A DNA stretch of 64,000 nt from Winogradskyella marincola. GTDB taxonomy: Bacteria > Bacteroidota > Bacteroidia > Flavobacteriales > Flavobacteriaceae. The number at the start of each line of letters is the position of its first letter. Within the stretch, counting starts at the first letter, position 1. The notes beneath the pieces were generated by a model. That model was not told where the DNA came from. It ran no database searches and saw only the letters and a list, made by a program, of their open reading frames with translations. Positions 50,803-60,968 of this stretch are shown here, in pieces. The translations under genes and the position numbers were made by a program. The stretch covers positions 62,001 to 126,000 of the forward strand of contig NZ_JARSBN010000005.1 in assembly GCF_029624125.1 (NCBI RefSeq). The letters run 5' to 3'.

Positions 50803-53220
50803 ATGAAATACGTTAAACTCATTATTTCCTTCGTATTAACTATTGGTGTTTTTTTTATCCTCAACACCAAATTAGGTTCTATTCCGCCAATTGGTAAATT
50901 TTTAAATCCGTATTCTGGTATTTGGCAAAACGAAACAACAGAAACCACTTCTGGAGATATTAGTATTCCTGGATTAAAAGACAAGGTAACGGTACATTAC
51001 GATGACCAATTAATTCCACACGTTTTTGCTCAAAACGAAAGCGATCTCTACAAAGCACAAGGGTACTTAACAGCCAAACATCGTTTGTGGCAACTCGAGT
51101 TTCAGACCTTTGCGGCATCTGGACGTTTATCTGAAATTATTGGTGAAAAGGCTCTAGATTATGACCGTACAGAAAGACGACGAGGTATGGGTTATGGTGC
51201 AGACCAAGCCATAGCTTACATGGAAAAGCATGATAAAGAAACCTTAGGGTATATTCAGGATTATGCAGATGGAGTTAATGCTTACATTAGGCAACTAAAA
51301 CCTGAAAATTATCCGGTTGAATATAAATTACTTGATTATAAACCAGAGGCTTGGACACCAAAAAAGACAACATTACTACTAATGTATATGACCAAAATGC
51401 TGGCTGGTTATGATGATGATTTAGAATACACAAACACGTTGCGCCTACTCGGCAAAGATAATTTCGATTTATTGTTTCCAGATTTCTTTGACATTACAGA
51501 TCCTGTAATACCTAAAGAAACCGATTGGAGTTTTATAGACGTAGCTCAGACTCCGTTACCAAACAGCAAGGCTGTATTAGACACTATTACAGAGACAATC
51601 TCAAAGCCACATCCAGATAATGGGAGTAACAATTGGGCTATTTCAGGTGCAAAATCAGCAACCGGAAATCCTATACTGGCAAACGATCCGCATCTTGGGC
51701 TTAACCTGCCTTCTATTTGGTTTGTTATGCAACTAAGTACTCCAAAACACAATGCTTTTGGCGCTACTATTCCTGGTGCGCTGAGTGTTATATCTGGTTT
51801 TAACCAATACATTGCTTGGGGCGAAACCAACGCAACAAGAGATGTTATTGATTGGTACAAGGTTGAATTTAATAAAGACCGCACCAAATATAAGTATGAT
51901 GGCCAATGGAAAGATGTTTCTATACGCGTTGAAGACATTAAAATAAAAGGAAAAGAAAACTATAAAGACACTGTACTTTATACCCATCATGGTCCTGTAG
52001 TGTACGATAAAAACTTTAAGTCTGATATGGAACTGGCAGGCTATGCTATGAAATGGATTGGACACGAAGGAGGAAATAATCAAAAAACATTTATAGAACT
52101 TAATAAAGCAAAGAATTATGATGAATATGTGCAAGCATTACAATACTGGAATGCTCCTGCACAAAACTTTGTTTTTGCTTCTACTGAAGGAGATATTGCT
52201 TTATGGATACAAGGAAAATTTCCGAATAAATGGGAAGGTCAAGGAAAGTTTTTAATGGATGGTAGCAATCCTGAAAATGATTGGCAAAGCTACATACCTC
52301 AGCAATTTAATGCACACACTAAAAATCCTGATCGTGGCTTTGTGAGTTCTGCAAATCAACATCCTGTAGACGAAAACTATCCTTTTTATGTTTTTAATGA
52401 TGGTTATGAAACGTATAGAAACAGAGTTATTAATGATTACTTTAATTCTAAAGAGAAGTTCAGTATTGAGGATTTCAAAAATTTACACAACAACAATTAC
52501 AATCTTAAAGCAGCAGAAATTGTACCATACATGCTAGAACACATGGACACTTCTCCGCTAGATGAAGAAGAAATGTCCATATACAATGAAATAAAAGCAT
52601 GGAAATTTAATAACGACATAGATGAAGTTGGTCCAAGTATTTTTAGGCAATGGTATGGAAAACTCTATAATTTAGTTTGGGACGAGTTTGTTTCTGAAGA
52701 CACAGCTTTAAGCTCTCCTTTCACGTATCAAACAATCTACTTGTTAAAGAATCACGGAGAACACAAGTTTATGGATATCGTTAAAACTGAAGATAAAGTA
52801 GAAACAGCAAAAGATTTAATTTTGATTGCTTTTAGAAGTGCAGTATCTAAGCTTATTGAAATTAGAGAAGAAAAAGGCAACTACAAATGGGCTAACTACA
52901 AAGCAACTTATGCTGGTCACTTGTTACAAGCCTTACCTGCGTTTTCTAGATTTGATATTCCTATTGGTGGAGATCGTAATATTGTTAATGCGACATCAGA
53001 AAATCATGGCCCTTCATGGCGAATGATTGTTGAGATGAGCTCACCTCCTACTGCTCTTGGTATATATCCTGGTGGACAATCAGGTAATCCTGGAAGTAAG
53101 TACTATGATAACCTTATTGATGATTGGGCTGAGGGAAAATACCTTCAACTTAACTTTTTACAATCTAGCCAAGCTACAGACGCTATTATTAGCACACTAA
53201 CTCTAACACCTAAGAATTAA
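50803..53220 (+). CDS. penicillin acylase family protein
   Basis: The 805-residue N-terminal nucleophile hydrolase has an N-terminal signal/anchor. Its alpha region (about 50-250) includes HVFAQNESDLYKAQGYLTAKHRLWQLEFQ (core YKAQGYLTAKHRLWQ). The self-cleavage site is PHPDNGSNNWAISG, which would expose the catalytic Ser275. The beta chain has PILANDPHLGLNLPSIWF and the Asn-containing VNATSENHGPSWRMIVEM. Such periplasmic enzymes hydrolyse amide bonds, including beta-lactams and acyl-homoserine lactones; the substrate here is unknown. The next gene overlaps by one base. Confidence 0.92.
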   Translation: MKYVKLIISFVLTIGVFFILNTKLGSIPPIGKFLNPYSGIWQNETTETTSGDISIPGLKDKVTVHYDDQLIPHVFAQNESDLYKAQGYLTAKHRLWQLEFQTFAASGRLSEIIGEKALDYDRTERRRGMGYGADQAIAYMEKHDKETLGYIQDYADGVNAYIRQLKPENYPVEYKLLDYKPEAWTPKKTTLLLMYMTKMLAGYDDDLEYTNTLRLLGKDNFDLLFPDFFDITDPVIPKETDWSFIDVAQTPLPNSKAVLDTITETISKPHPDNGSNNWAISGAKSATGNPILANDPHLGLNLPSIWFVMQLSTPKHNAFGATIPGALSVISGFNQYIAWGETNATRDVIDWYKVEFNKDRTKYKYDGQWKDVSIRVEDIKIKGKENYKDTVLYTHHGPVVYDKNFKSDMELAGYAMKWIGHEGGNNQKTFIELNKAKNYDEYVQALQYWNAPAQNFVFASTEGDIALWIQGKFPNKWEGQGKFLMDGSNPENDWQSYIPQQFNAHTKNPDRGFVSSANQHPVDENYPFYVFNDGYETYRNRVINDYFNSKEKFSIEDFKNLHNNNYNLKAAEIVPYMLEHMDTSPLDEEEMSIYNEIKAWKFNNDIDEVGPSIFRQWYGKLYNLVWDEFVSEDTALSSPFTYQTIYLLKNHGEHKFMDIVKTEDKVETAKDLILIAFRSAVSKLIEIREEKGNYKWANYKATYAGHLLQALPAFSRFDIPIGGDRNIVNATSENHGPSWRMIVEMSSPPTALGIYPGGQSGNPGSKYYDNLIDDWAEGKYLQLNFLQSSQATDAIISTLTLTPKN

Positions 53221-53576
53221 TGAAAAACAATATTTTCAACTTTTTTGCCACAATATTATTAGCCTTATTACTATCTTTTGCTTTGCCTTGGTGGTCTGTA
53301 ATGACAGCTGCTCTTGCAACGTCTCTCTTTTTTCCACTTAAAAAAGCAGCCGTTTTTTTTGTGCCTTTTTTAGCTATTCTTGTGTTTTGGGGAACCTATA
53401 GTTTTATACTAAGTAGTGGTAACGATTATACATTAGCAAAACGTATTGCTACACTCTTACCTCTTGGTGGAAATCCGTATGTGTTAATGCTAGTTACAGG
53501 ATGTGTTGGTGGATTGGCAGCTGGCATCGCAGCTGTTTTTGGAAAACAATTTGCTTCTTACGCTAGTAAAAAATAA
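53220..53576 (+). CDS. small membrane protein coupled to penicillin acylase
   Basis: The 118-residue protein has four hydrophobic segments, with the motif LPWWSVMTAALATSLFFPLKKAAVFFVPF across segments 1-2 (core PWWSVMTAALATS) and LLPLGGNPYVLMLVTGCVGGLAAGIAA near the end (core GGNPYVLMLVTGCVGG). No family is recognised beyond a general flavobacterial membrane protein. The start overlaps the acylase stop by one base, so they are co-translated. It ends 2 bases from the convergent gene. Confidence 0.7.
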   Translation: MKNNIFNFFATILLALLLSFALPWWSVMTAALATSLFFPLKKAAVFFVPFLAILVFWGTYSFILSSGNDYTLAKRIATLLPLGGNPYVLMLVTGCVGGLAAGIAAVFGKQFASYASKK

Positions 53577-53578
53577 GA

Positions 53579-54013
53579 CTATTCATTAATATTAATATCT
53601 ACGAGCACTCTACTTTTGGCCCACTGAATAGCTGTTTCTATATCGCCGAAACGTCTAATCTTTTTACTGAAGAATAAATTTTCAACAACAGTATTCAAAA
53701 AACTAAAACTGTTGTATCCAATTACTCCATAGCCTTTAAGATTAAAACTGTCGTTAAAAAAATGTAACCAACCTAATGGTTTTAAAGAATAAGAATTAAC
53801 TCTATGCGATAGGTACACAATTTCGCTACCATTGTTTTTAGTGTATTCTACCACATCTGTGACTATGCGTTTTGCATGGTCTTCCCACGAAAAAACAACA
53901 CCTTCCTTTATCTCAGAAACAACAAACCCTTCAAAAATATAAATATCTGCAAAAGGATAATTTATTTCCTTGAGCACATCACCATAAAACTTTGTCTCTC
54001 TTAGATTTGTCAT
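53579..54013 (-). CDS. hypothetical protein, STAS/SEC14-like size and pattern
   Basis: The 144-residue soluble protein, using the ATG at 54013 (MTNLRETKFYGD), has alternating strands and helices. Parts are IYIFEGFVVSEIKEGVVFSWEDHAKRI (core VVSEIKEGVVFSWEDH), EIVYLSHRVNSYSLKPLGWL, and the C-terminal FFSKKIRRFGDIETAIQWAKS. The GDxxxAxxWxx ending and strand order resemble the STAS-like SpoIIAA domain, but the match is weak. Monocistronic; the 199 bases upstream (54014-54212) hold no gene that I can see. Confidence 0.55.
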   Translation of the reverse strand: MTNLRETKFYGDVLKEINYPFADIYIFEGFVVSEIKEGVVFSWEDHAKRIVTDVVEYTKNNGSEIVYLSHRVNSYSLKPLGWLHFFNDSFNLKGYGVIGYNSFSFLNTVVENLFFSKKIRRFGDIETAIQWAKSRVLVDININE

Positions 54014-54212
54014 TAACCACAATTATTATTTCAATAACAGATAAATTTATTTAAAATAAAAATCTTTAAATAAAAAATAGATAAACGGAATTTAAAGCTA
54101 TCTAACTGACTACAAATCCCATCGTAGATTCTGACAACATATACGTGGATTTGGCAAAACATCAACAAACGTTTTAGCTCAACTTTGTACAACACAAAAA
54201 CAATAAAAAATT

Positions 54213-54968
54213 ATGAGTACTAAAACAGCAATTATTACAGGAGGAAGTCGAGGTCTTGGAAGAAATATGGCTATCAGTCTAGCAAAAAAAGGCGTTAATA
54301 TTGTATTTTCTTATCATACAAACGTAGCAAAAGCAGAAGAAGTTATTGAAGAAATAAAAGGCTTAGGACAAGATGCTAAAGCATTTCAATTTAACGCTAA
54401 TGATTACAAAAGTGGACAAACGTTTATTAAAAATGCTACTGATTATTTAAACAAGAAAAACAATAATCCAAATTTTGATTTTCTAATAAACAATGCAGGT
54501 ACAGGAACTTTTAATCTGGTACAAGACACCTCAGAAGACCAGTTTAATGACATGATGAACATACATCTAAAAAGCGTTTATTTTATTACGCAATCTGCAT
54601 TACCTTATCTTAACGATTATGGTCGAATAATTAACATATCTAGTGGTTTGGCAAGGTTTAGCTTACCTGGCATGTCTGCCTATGCTATTATGAAAGGTGG
54701 TATAGAAGTATTTTCGCGTTATTTAGCCAAAGAGTTGGGCAGCAGAAAAATTACAGCAAATACAGTTGCGCCTGGTGCTATAGCCACAGACTTTGCTGGT
54801 GGCAGTAATAAAGAAGAAGACAAAGCCAAAACAATTTCTAGCATTACAGCTTTAGGACGCGTAGGCGAAGCTGAAGATATTGGTGGAGTTGTTGCTTTTC
54901 TATGTTCTAAAGATGCAGGATGGATTAACGGTCAGCGTATCGAAGTTTCTGGAGGTATGTTGGTATAA
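54213..54968 (+). CDS. short-chain dehydrogenase/reductase
   Basis: The 251-residue classical SDR oxidoreductase has the cofactor motif TGGSRGLGRN at residues 9-18, INNAGTGTF at about 92-100, catalytic Ser143/144 with Tyr157 and Lys161 (SAYAIMKGG), and the C-terminal GWINGQRIEVSGGM. An Arg/Ser-rich GGSRG start suggests NADPH use, but the substrate is not apparent. The AraC regulator 49 bases downstream may be co-transcribed and related in function. A candidate promoter CAACTTTG (one base off consensus) lies near 54184. Confidence 0.88.
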   Translation: MSTKTAIITGGSRGLGRNMAISLAKKGVNIVFSYHTNVAKAEEVIEEIKGLGQDAKAFQFNANDYKSGQTFIKNATDYLNKKNNNPNFDFLINNAGTGTFNLVQDTSEDQFNDMMNIHLKSVYFITQSALPYLNDYGRIINISSGLARFSLPGMSAYAIMKGGIEVFSRYLAKELGSRKITANTVAPGAIATDFAGGSNKEEDKAKTISSITALGRVGEAEDIGGVVAFLCSKDAGWINGQRIEVSGGMLV

Positions 54969-55017
54969 ATTAAATGATCTTAAAACTTCTTCGATTCTTT
55001 TTGTTAATTTTATTTCA

Positions 55018-55932
55018 ATGAAAGAAATCATTCGATTAAAAAAAGTAGCAGATTACCATAAAATGGCAAATCTTTCTGCGCCAGAGCATCCTTTAATTAG
55101 TCTTGTAGACTACTCCAAAGTGACGTATGTAGAGAACATTCATCAAATGACCTGGACGCAAGACTATTATGTTATTGGTCTTAAAAGAAATATACCATAC
55201 AAGTTTTTTTATGGTCAGCAAGAGTATGATTTTGATGAAGGTTTAATGACTTTTTTAGCGCCAAATCAGGTATTAAGCATTTCGGACAACCCTAATCTTG
55301 GACATAATCCATCTGGTTGGCTGCTTTTAATTCATCCAGATTTTTTGTGGAATTCTACTCTGGCTCAAAAAATGCCGCAGTATGATTTTTTTGAATACTC
55401 AATTAGAGAAGCTCTTTTTTTATCTGAAAAAGAAGAATCTATGATGGTAGAACTTTTAAAAAATATTCAACGAGAATACAGATCTAATATTGATAAGTTT
55501 AGCCAAAAAATCATCGTGTCTCAAATTGAATTATTATTGAACTATGCCGAACGTTTTTACGAAAGACAATTTATAACCAGAAAAATTGTAAATCATAAAA
55601 CACTAGATAATTTAGAAAAGCTTTTAAAAGATTATTTTAATGAAGAATCTTTAGTTAACAAAGGTTTACCTACTGTACAGTGGGTTTCTGAAAACCTTAA
55701 TTTGTCTCCAAATTATTTAAGCAATGTTTTAAAAACTCTAACGGGTTTGAGCACACAACAGCATATTCATCAAAAAATAATTGAAAAAGCTAAAATAGAT
55801 TTATCCACCACATCGCTTTCTATTAGCGAAATTGCATATAAACTTGGTTTTGAACAACCTGCTTCGTTTTCAAAACTATTTAAAAACAAAACCGAAGTAT
55901 CACCTTTGGAGTTTAGAAAGGCTTTTAATTAA
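55018..55932 (+). CDS. AraC-family transcriptional regulator
   Basis: The ATG at 55018 (MKEIIRLKKVADYHK) gives 304 residues. A sensor domain lies at about 30-170 (WTQDYYVIGLKRNIPYKFFYGQ, SGWLLLIHPDFLW), followed by two C-terminal AraC helix-turn-helix motifs: WVSENLNLSPNYLSNVLKTLTGLSTQQHI (core LSPNYLSNVLKTLTG) and SISEIAYKLGFEQPASFSKLFKNKTEVSPLEFRK (core LGFEQPASFSKLFK). It resembles regulators beside oxidoreductase genes and probably controls the SDR upstream. A terminator follows at once. Confidence 0.9.
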   Translation: MKEIIRLKKVADYHKMANLSAPEHPLISLVDYSKVTYVENIHQMTWTQDYYVIGLKRNIPYKFFYGQQEYDFDEGLMTFLAPNQVLSISDNPNLGHNPSGWLLLIHPDFLWNSTLAQKMPQYDFFEYSIREALFLSEKEESMMVELLKNIQREYRSNIDKFSQKIIVSQIELLLNYAERFYERQFITRKIVNHKTLDNLEKLLKDYFNEESLVNKGLPTVQWVSENLNLSPNYLSNVLKTLTGLSTQQHIHQKIIEKAKIDLSTTSLSISEIAYKLGFEQPASFSKLFKNKTEVSPLEFRKAFN

Positions 55933-55963
55933 AAACACCCAGACATTTAACGTCTGGGTGTTT
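55933..55963. terminator. terminator after the AraC gene
   Basis: AAACACCCAGAC / GTCTGGGTGTTT with a 7-base loop starts at the AraC stop codon. The T run is short. It lies between this gene and the convergent TonB-receptor operon. Confidence 0.8.
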
Positions 55964-56097
55964 CAACTAACAAAAAAACTCAAAAAAGTATCAAAATTTC
56001 TAATGATACCGATTAACTGTAATCAGCAGTTAATCTTTCTTGCTAGCAACCAATCAACCAAACTTAATTTGCTTCCCCACAAACTAAGCGTTGATTT

Positions 56098-58320
56098 CTA
56101 AAAATTATAGGTTACAATACCTTTTATAAAAAATGGTGTTCCTGGTGTAAAATGAATTTCTTCTACAGACTCTGCTTCGTTTTGCAAACGAGATTCTGTG
56201 GCAAACTGAGTTTCATTCCAGTCTACATCAAATAAGTTTTCTACCATAACACCTAGCGTTACATTCTTCATTCTGTAGTTAAGATTAAAATCTGCTACAG
56301 TGTAGCCTTCTGCTACAATAGAATTGTCTTCATTCGCTGGTCTGTCATTTAGATATCTAAATCGAAGTCCTCCTGAAAATCCATTTAAATCATCTATTGA
56401 TAAACCACCTGTAAAAGTAAAATCTGGTGCTAATGGTATATAATCTTCTCCTTCTGGTTCATCTATACTTCTTGCATGTGTGTATGTTGCATCAGAATCT
56501 AAAAACAACCAATCGTAAATCTGATATCTTAACCCTAAATCTAGCCCATAACGTCTTGTTTTACCACTTGGCTCTACAATACCTGCATCTCCTACATAAA
56601 CAAATTCTTGTTCTAAGAATAAATACCAAAGTGCTGAGTTAACTACTAGTTTTGGAAATGGTTTCCAGATAGTTCCTAAATCTGCTCCGTAAGAACGTGG
56701 TAAAATATCTTTACCATTGTTTGCTACAACGACTCTGGCATCATTAGAATGAAATCCTAGACCAGACTTTAAATACAATTGTAAATTATCTTGAGCGTTG
56801 TAGTAAAAATTTAATTTAGGACTTACAATTGCTTTTGTTTCAGATTGTGTTTCATAATTGGTTTGCAACGCATCATAGTACATAAACTTGAAGTAGTCTA
56901 AACGTAAGGCAGGTGCTAATTTAAATTTACCAAACTCAAAATCTGCTTTTACAAAGGCATCAATATTAGTTTGATTTATATCTCCTAATTGAATGTTTTC
57001 TAACGTTGTACTTCGGTTTAATGTTCTAGATAATTCCACACCATCAACAATATCGTGTCGTAAACCAAAACCTGAGGTTAAATTCAACTCCGTACTACCT
57101 AAAAACGTTGAATAATTTAACGCTACATTGGCACCAAAAATCTGTCTGTCTTCTTTTTGTTTTATTTGGTCTCCATTTACAGGATCTTCTAAGAAAAATG
57201 TAAAGTTAGAATACAACTCAAAAGCATATTTAGAGTAGTAAGCGTTAGCCTTTAATGTTGTATTGTCTGTGATGTATTTATCATACGTAACATTTAAATT
57301 TGTTCGAGAGGTTTCACCACCTTCTGTGTCATCTATAGCACCAAATCTTGTAATATTTCCGTTATCAACTTCGCGTTGTGGTATTTGCCCAGAAGCATCC
57401 CAACGACTTGTAAAATGTGAAGCTGTAAGCGTTACCTTATCATTCTCCGGAGAGTACATTACATACTTTCCAAATAAGTTAAGACGATTAAAATTTTGAG
57501 GTGAATCAAACGGTCCGTCTGTGGCTATATATTCCATAGCCATGTAAGCATTCTGATTTTTGGTGTTTTCTAACAAATCGAACAAACCTACTGTTCTTAA
57601 TGTATTAAACTGACCAAGAGACAAAGACACACTGCTTTCGTTTATATAATCTTTGGTTTTAAAGTTTACATAACCAGCAGTATTAAAATCACCTTCTGAA
57701 GCATAGTAGGCACCTTTACCAAAATCTATTTTATTTACCGTTTCTGGTATTACAAAGTGCAAATCACTATAACCTTGTCCATGCGCATGAGATACCATAT
57801 TTACTGGCATTCCGTCTACTCCAATAGCTACATCTGTACCATGATCTACATCAAATCCTCTAAGAAAAATTTGCTCTGCCTTACCTCCACCTGCATGCTG
57901 ACCAATAAATAAACCTGGTACTTTTCTTAAAACTTCTTGCGAAGAGTTTACAGGAGTAACGTTTAGATCTAATCTGGCAATAGTACTTACTGGATTTAGC
58001 TCCTCGCGCAAAACCATTTCATCTAATTGAAACACTTTTTCTTGAAGCACGATACTTAAATCAGTTGTACTGGTTACTTTTACTATAGTTGTTTTATAAC
58101 CCAAAAGCCCAACTTTTAATGAGTCGCCTGTTTTAGTCTGGTTTATAAAAAACACGCCATTTTCAGAAGTATGTGCATGAGCTTCTGAATTTAGGTTATA
58201 CACATAAGCTGCTTCAAGCGGTTGGTTAAGTTCATTAAGAACAACACCTTTAACATTTTGCGCTTGAATGGTGTACACAACACTTACCAACAGAATAAAT
58301 AATAGTTTTAAATTTTTCAT
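56098..58320 (-). CDS. TonB-dependent receptor
   Basis: The 740-residue outer-membrane receptor has a signal peptide and a carboxypeptidase-regulatory-like beta sandwich (about 22-95, VKGVVLNELNQPLEAAYVYN...GVFFINQTKTGDSL). A plug follows (about 115-225, VNSSQEVLRKVPGLFIGQHAGGGKAEQIFLRGFDVDHGTD, core GKAEQIFLRGFDVDHGTD), then a 22-strand barrel ending TYNF. The plug has VSHAHGQGYSDLHF, a His pair seen in receptors for metal or cofactor substrates. No SusD partner is present, so a nutrient other than glycan is likely. It is the last gene of the DUF4331 operon. Confidence 0.92.
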   Translation of the reverse strand: MKNLKLLFILLVSVVYTIQAQNVKGVVLNELNQPLEAAYVYNLNSEAHAHTSENGVFFINQTKTGDSLKVGLLGYKTTIVKVTSTTDLSIVLQEKVFQLDEMVLREELNPVSTIARLDLNVTPVNSSQEVLRKVPGLFIGQHAGGGKAEQIFLRGFDVDHGTDVAIGVDGMPVNMVSHAHGQGYSDLHFVIPETVNKIDFGKGAYYASEGDFNTAGYVNFKTKDYINESSVSLSLGQFNTLRTVGLFDLLENTKNQNAYMAMEYIATDGPFDSPQNFNRLNLFGKYVMYSPENDKVTLTASHFTSRWDASGQIPQREVDNGNITRFGAIDDTEGGETSRTNLNVTYDKYITDNTTLKANAYYSKYAFELYSNFTFFLEDPVNGDQIKQKEDRQIFGANVALNYSTFLGSTELNLTSGFGLRHDIVDGVELSRTLNRSTTLENIQLGDINQTNIDAFVKADFEFGKFKLAPALRLDYFKFMYYDALQTNYETQSETKAIVSPKLNFYYNAQDNLQLYLKSGLGFHSNDARVVVANNGKDILPRSYGADLGTIWKPFPKLVVNSALWYLFLEQEFVYVGDAGIVEPSGKTRRYGLDLGLRYQIYDWLFLDSDATYTHARSIDEPEGEDYIPLAPDFTFTGGLSIDDLNGFSGGLRFRYLNDRPANEDNSIVAEGYTVADFNLNYRMKNVTLGVMVENLFDVDWNETQFATESRLQNEAESVEEIHFTPGTPFFIKGIVTYNF

Positions 58321-58322
58321 TT

Positions 58323-59600
58323 TTATAATTGATTGATTTTAGATTCCATTGTAGGTCCAAGTTCATAGAGACTGGCAACTAACTCTTTTTTTAAATCTGC
58401 TACAGCTTCTGATTTCCCTTTTGCCTTATATATTTCTGCAATATGATACAAAACCGCTGGCTCAAAAGTCTGCCCATCTACATGCTTTTCTATAATTTCA
58501 TTTGCCATTTCTACGTTTCCATTTTTAAAATAACTCCAAGCCAATAAATCGTACGATTGTGGTGTAGGTCTATTCTCTACCTCCTGGTTTGCCATTTCTA
58601 TTGCTCTCTCTGGTAATAGCATTTCTTCTGTGTATACTATAATATTATAAGCGTTATACATATCACCATAATTCTTATTTTCTACCATATCATTATAACG
58701 ACCAATAGCAGAAGTTTTCATTAGCTCATCTTCGTTGTAATCTGCAATTTCGGCCATTAACAACTGATAATCTGGAGCCGTATAATATGTGGTTATTGAG
58801 TCTATTATATTTTGCGCAATAATAGGGTTATTTTCATAAGAAAAAGCAATCCATGCTATTCCTTTTTTTGCATAAGCATCTGTTGCATCTATCTCCAAGG
58901 CCTTTAAATAAAGATTGTAAGATTTTTCTATCTCACCAGCATGGCCATAAAAGTCTGCAAGATTGGTATATGACCATTGTTTCATACCTTTTAGATTAGA
59001 AGCCTCTGCTATATCTTTTGCTTTTTCCATATTCAAGATAGCTCCTTCTAAATTTCCTATATGATCTTCCCATTTTGCTAAGCGAATTAGGTAATCGAAA
59101 TCTGATATGTTTTTAAAACCCTTTAAATAAGATTCTGCCAAAAGATAATTTCCTAACTCAAGATGCACATCAAAAAGCATTTTTTGAGTCCCTGTTAATT
59201 TATCCCCATTTTCTTCAGCTTGTTTCAACAATTCAAGCGCTTCTTTAAATCTATGTTGAGAAATGTAGTTTGAGGCTAAACTTTTTAGGTATGATGTGGT
59301 TTTTCCTTTAGTAATTTCAACAGCTTGCTTTAAGTCTTTTTCTGCTTTAATTAGATAATCTATATCTCCTGTAGCGTCAAAAACTTTAGTATAAGCAGCT
59401 GCTCGTTTTCCTAAATAAGGGTATTGATTTGGGTTTTCGTTAAGCTTATCTGTCCATTGCTGAGCATTTGCGATAAGCGCTGATTTGTCTGCCTTTTCTG
59501 AAAGGTATTTTGAATAATCGTTACTATTGGTTACTGTGTTTTTACCACAGCTAAACATTAGCAACACTATAATGAGGGGAAGGTATTTTTTTAGTATCAT
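58323..59600 (-). CDS. TPR lipoprotein in the DUF4331-TonB operon
   Basis: The 425-residue lipoprotein (lipobox VLLMFSC, Cys18) carries about nine TPR-like helical hairpins. Examples are FKEALELLKQAEENGDKLTG, WSYTNLADFYGHAGEIEKSYNLYLKALEIDATDAYAKKGIAW (core GEIEKSYNLYLKALEIDATDA) and NVEMANEIIEKHVDGQ. It stops 2 bases before the receptor start, so the two are coupled. It is probably a periplasmic-facing scaffold attached to the outer membrane. Confidence 0.85.
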   Translation of the reverse strand: MILKKYLPLIIVLLMFSCGKNTVTNSNDYSKYLSEKADKSALIANAQQWTDKLNENPNQYPYLGKRAAAYTKVFDATGDIDYLIKAEKDLKQAVEITKGKTTSYLKSLASNYISQHRFKEALELLKQAEENGDKLTGTQKMLFDVHLELGNYLLAESYLKGFKNISDFDYLIRLAKWEDHIGNLEGAILNMEKAKDIAEASNLKGMKQWSYTNLADFYGHAGEIEKSYNLYLKALEIDATDAYAKKGIAWIAFSYENNPIIAQNIIDSITTYYTAPDYQLLMAEIADYNEDELMKTSAIGRYNDMVENKNYGDMYNAYNIIVYTEEMLLPERAIEMANQEVENRPTPQSYDLLAWSYFKNGNVEMANEIIEKHVDGQTFEPAVLYHIAEIYKAKGKSEAVADLKKELVASLYELGPTMESKINQL

Positions 59601-59680
59601 GGTTTGCGAGTTTTTTTAGTTAAAAATATTCCTGAAGCAAATAAAAAATCTACCTCAGGAATTAGGTTCAGTTCAGTATC

Positions 59681-60244
59681 TTACCAAGGCGAAGCTAAGT
59701 AAGGGAAAGACGTTAAAAACGCCTTGTCATTGGCATCTACATTATCATTAGATAATCCTGGATTTTCTGAGAAATCCTCACCACCAAAAATCAGTAATAA
59801 CTCAACGGTTATAACATCATCTGCTAATGCTCTTCCTGTTAATACATTAGTACCATCATAAAATGTAGTTGTACCATCTAAAGAAACATTAAGCACATCT
59901 GTTGCTAATAATCCTGTAAATGTTGCAGAATCTAAACCTAAAGCATTAGTATCTCCTGGATTTGCATACGCAGGACTTAAGCCTTCTAAATTGTTTTGAA
60001 ACATTGCTTGGAAAGCGTCACCTTGACTAGAAGGTATTGTAGTATTAAAAGCATCTTTCATACCAGAAGACACAAATACTGTATTTACAGCTGGTCTTCC
60101 CATTTGATCTTGCTGCGCATAAGTACCTGAGAAATCAGGTCCCATTGGCTGCGAAATTGAGTCGTCATCATTATTACAATTAAATGCCATTAAAGACACC
60201 AACATTGCAATAGCATATAGTTTTGTATTATTAATTTTCATCAT
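59681..60244 (-). CDS. DUF4331-family lipoprotein, C-terminal half type
   Basis: The 187-residue lipoprotein (MAFNC, Cys23, then NNDDDS acidic tail) corresponds to the C-terminal part of DUF4331 proteins. MGRPAVNTVFVSSGMKDAFN is the conserved strand pair, GRALADDVITVELLLIFGG the central motif and DANDKAFLTSFPYLASPW the ending. It lacks the HIDAP start, which is in the gene 18 bases upstream. The two together would rebuild one full DUF4331. It is on the same strand as the TPR and receptor genes, 80 bases before the TPR gene. Confidence 0.82.
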   Translation of the reverse strand: MMKINNTKLYAIAMLVSLMAFNCNNDDDSISQPMGPDFSGTYAQQDQMGRPAVNTVFVSSGMKDAFNTTIPSSQGDAFQAMFQNNLEGLSPAYANPGDTNALGLDSATFTGLLATDVLNVSLDGTTTFYDGTNVLTGRALADDVITVELLLIFGGEDFSENPGLSNDNVDANDKAFLTSFPYLASPW

Positions 60245-60261
60245 CGTAAATTTTAAGTTTG

Positions 60262-60918
60262 TTATTGTCTTCTTTTAGATTCTACCCAAGTATTTATTGT
60301 ACCTGATCCACCAATCGCAGATTTAGGCACCTCAACTACAACAGAAAGCACATTAGTACCTGCAAAAGTGTCTGTACCAGGATTGTTAAAACTTGTAGCG
60401 TTACCTGCTATAATTTGTCCGTATTGCGCAAAATCCATAAAAAACGGATCATCTCTAGGGCCTGCAAAAGCCATCATTCCACCAGAACTTTCTACAATTG
60501 CAGATTGTCCGTAAGGTGTAATATCTACAGAAAGTTGATTGGTTGCATTGCTTGCAATGGTGCTATTTAAACCTGTTTGAGAAGGTGCTGTAGGACCAAA
60601 AACATACATTTTTCCATCTCTGGCAATGGCCTGAATTACCAAATCTTCTACGTTGTCTCCCGTATTATCAATGTTGAATTCGATTAATACGTTTTCATCA
60701 AAACTTGCATTTTGTGTATCGCTACCAGAACCCAAAAGTCCTTGCACATTTGCTACAAAAGCAATATTTGATGTGTTCTCGCCTTGAAAGGCATAAAAAT
60801 CTGTGATATCACTAGTACCACCTTGTACAGCAGGAGCGTCTATGTGATCTGCTGCAATAGCAACGAAAGTTGCAATTCCTACAATTGCTGCTGCCATTAA
60901 AAATTTTGTGTTTTTCAT
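60262..60918 (-). CDS. DUF4331-family exported protein, N-terminal half type
   Basis: The 218-residue protein has a signal peptide (MKNTKFLMAAAIVGIATFVAIA) and begins the mature part with ADHIDAPAVQGGTSDITDFYAFQG, the hallmark start of DUF4331 (core ADHIDAPAVQGGTSDITDF). RDDPFFMDFAQYG and SVVVEVPKSAIGG follow. It ends after the region where a full DUF4331 would continue with the MGRP segment. The mature N-terminal HID could bind a metal. It is the first gene of the operon and lies behind a possible ECF promoter. Confidence 0.85.
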   Translation of the reverse strand: MKNTKFLMAAAIVGIATFVAIAADHIDAPAVQGGTSDITDFYAFQGENTSNIAFVANVQGLLGSGSDTQNASFDENVLIEFNIDNTGDNVEDLVIQAIARDGKMYVFGPTAPSQTGLNSTIASNATNQLSVDITPYGQSAIVESSGGMMAFAGPRDDPFFMDFAQYGQIIAGNATSFNNPGTDTFAGTNVLSVVVEVPKSAIGGSGTINTWVESKRRQ

Positions 60919-60968
60919 AATTTGAGATTTTGTTAATTATTGTGTCTCTGTTCTACCTACGGAAAAAT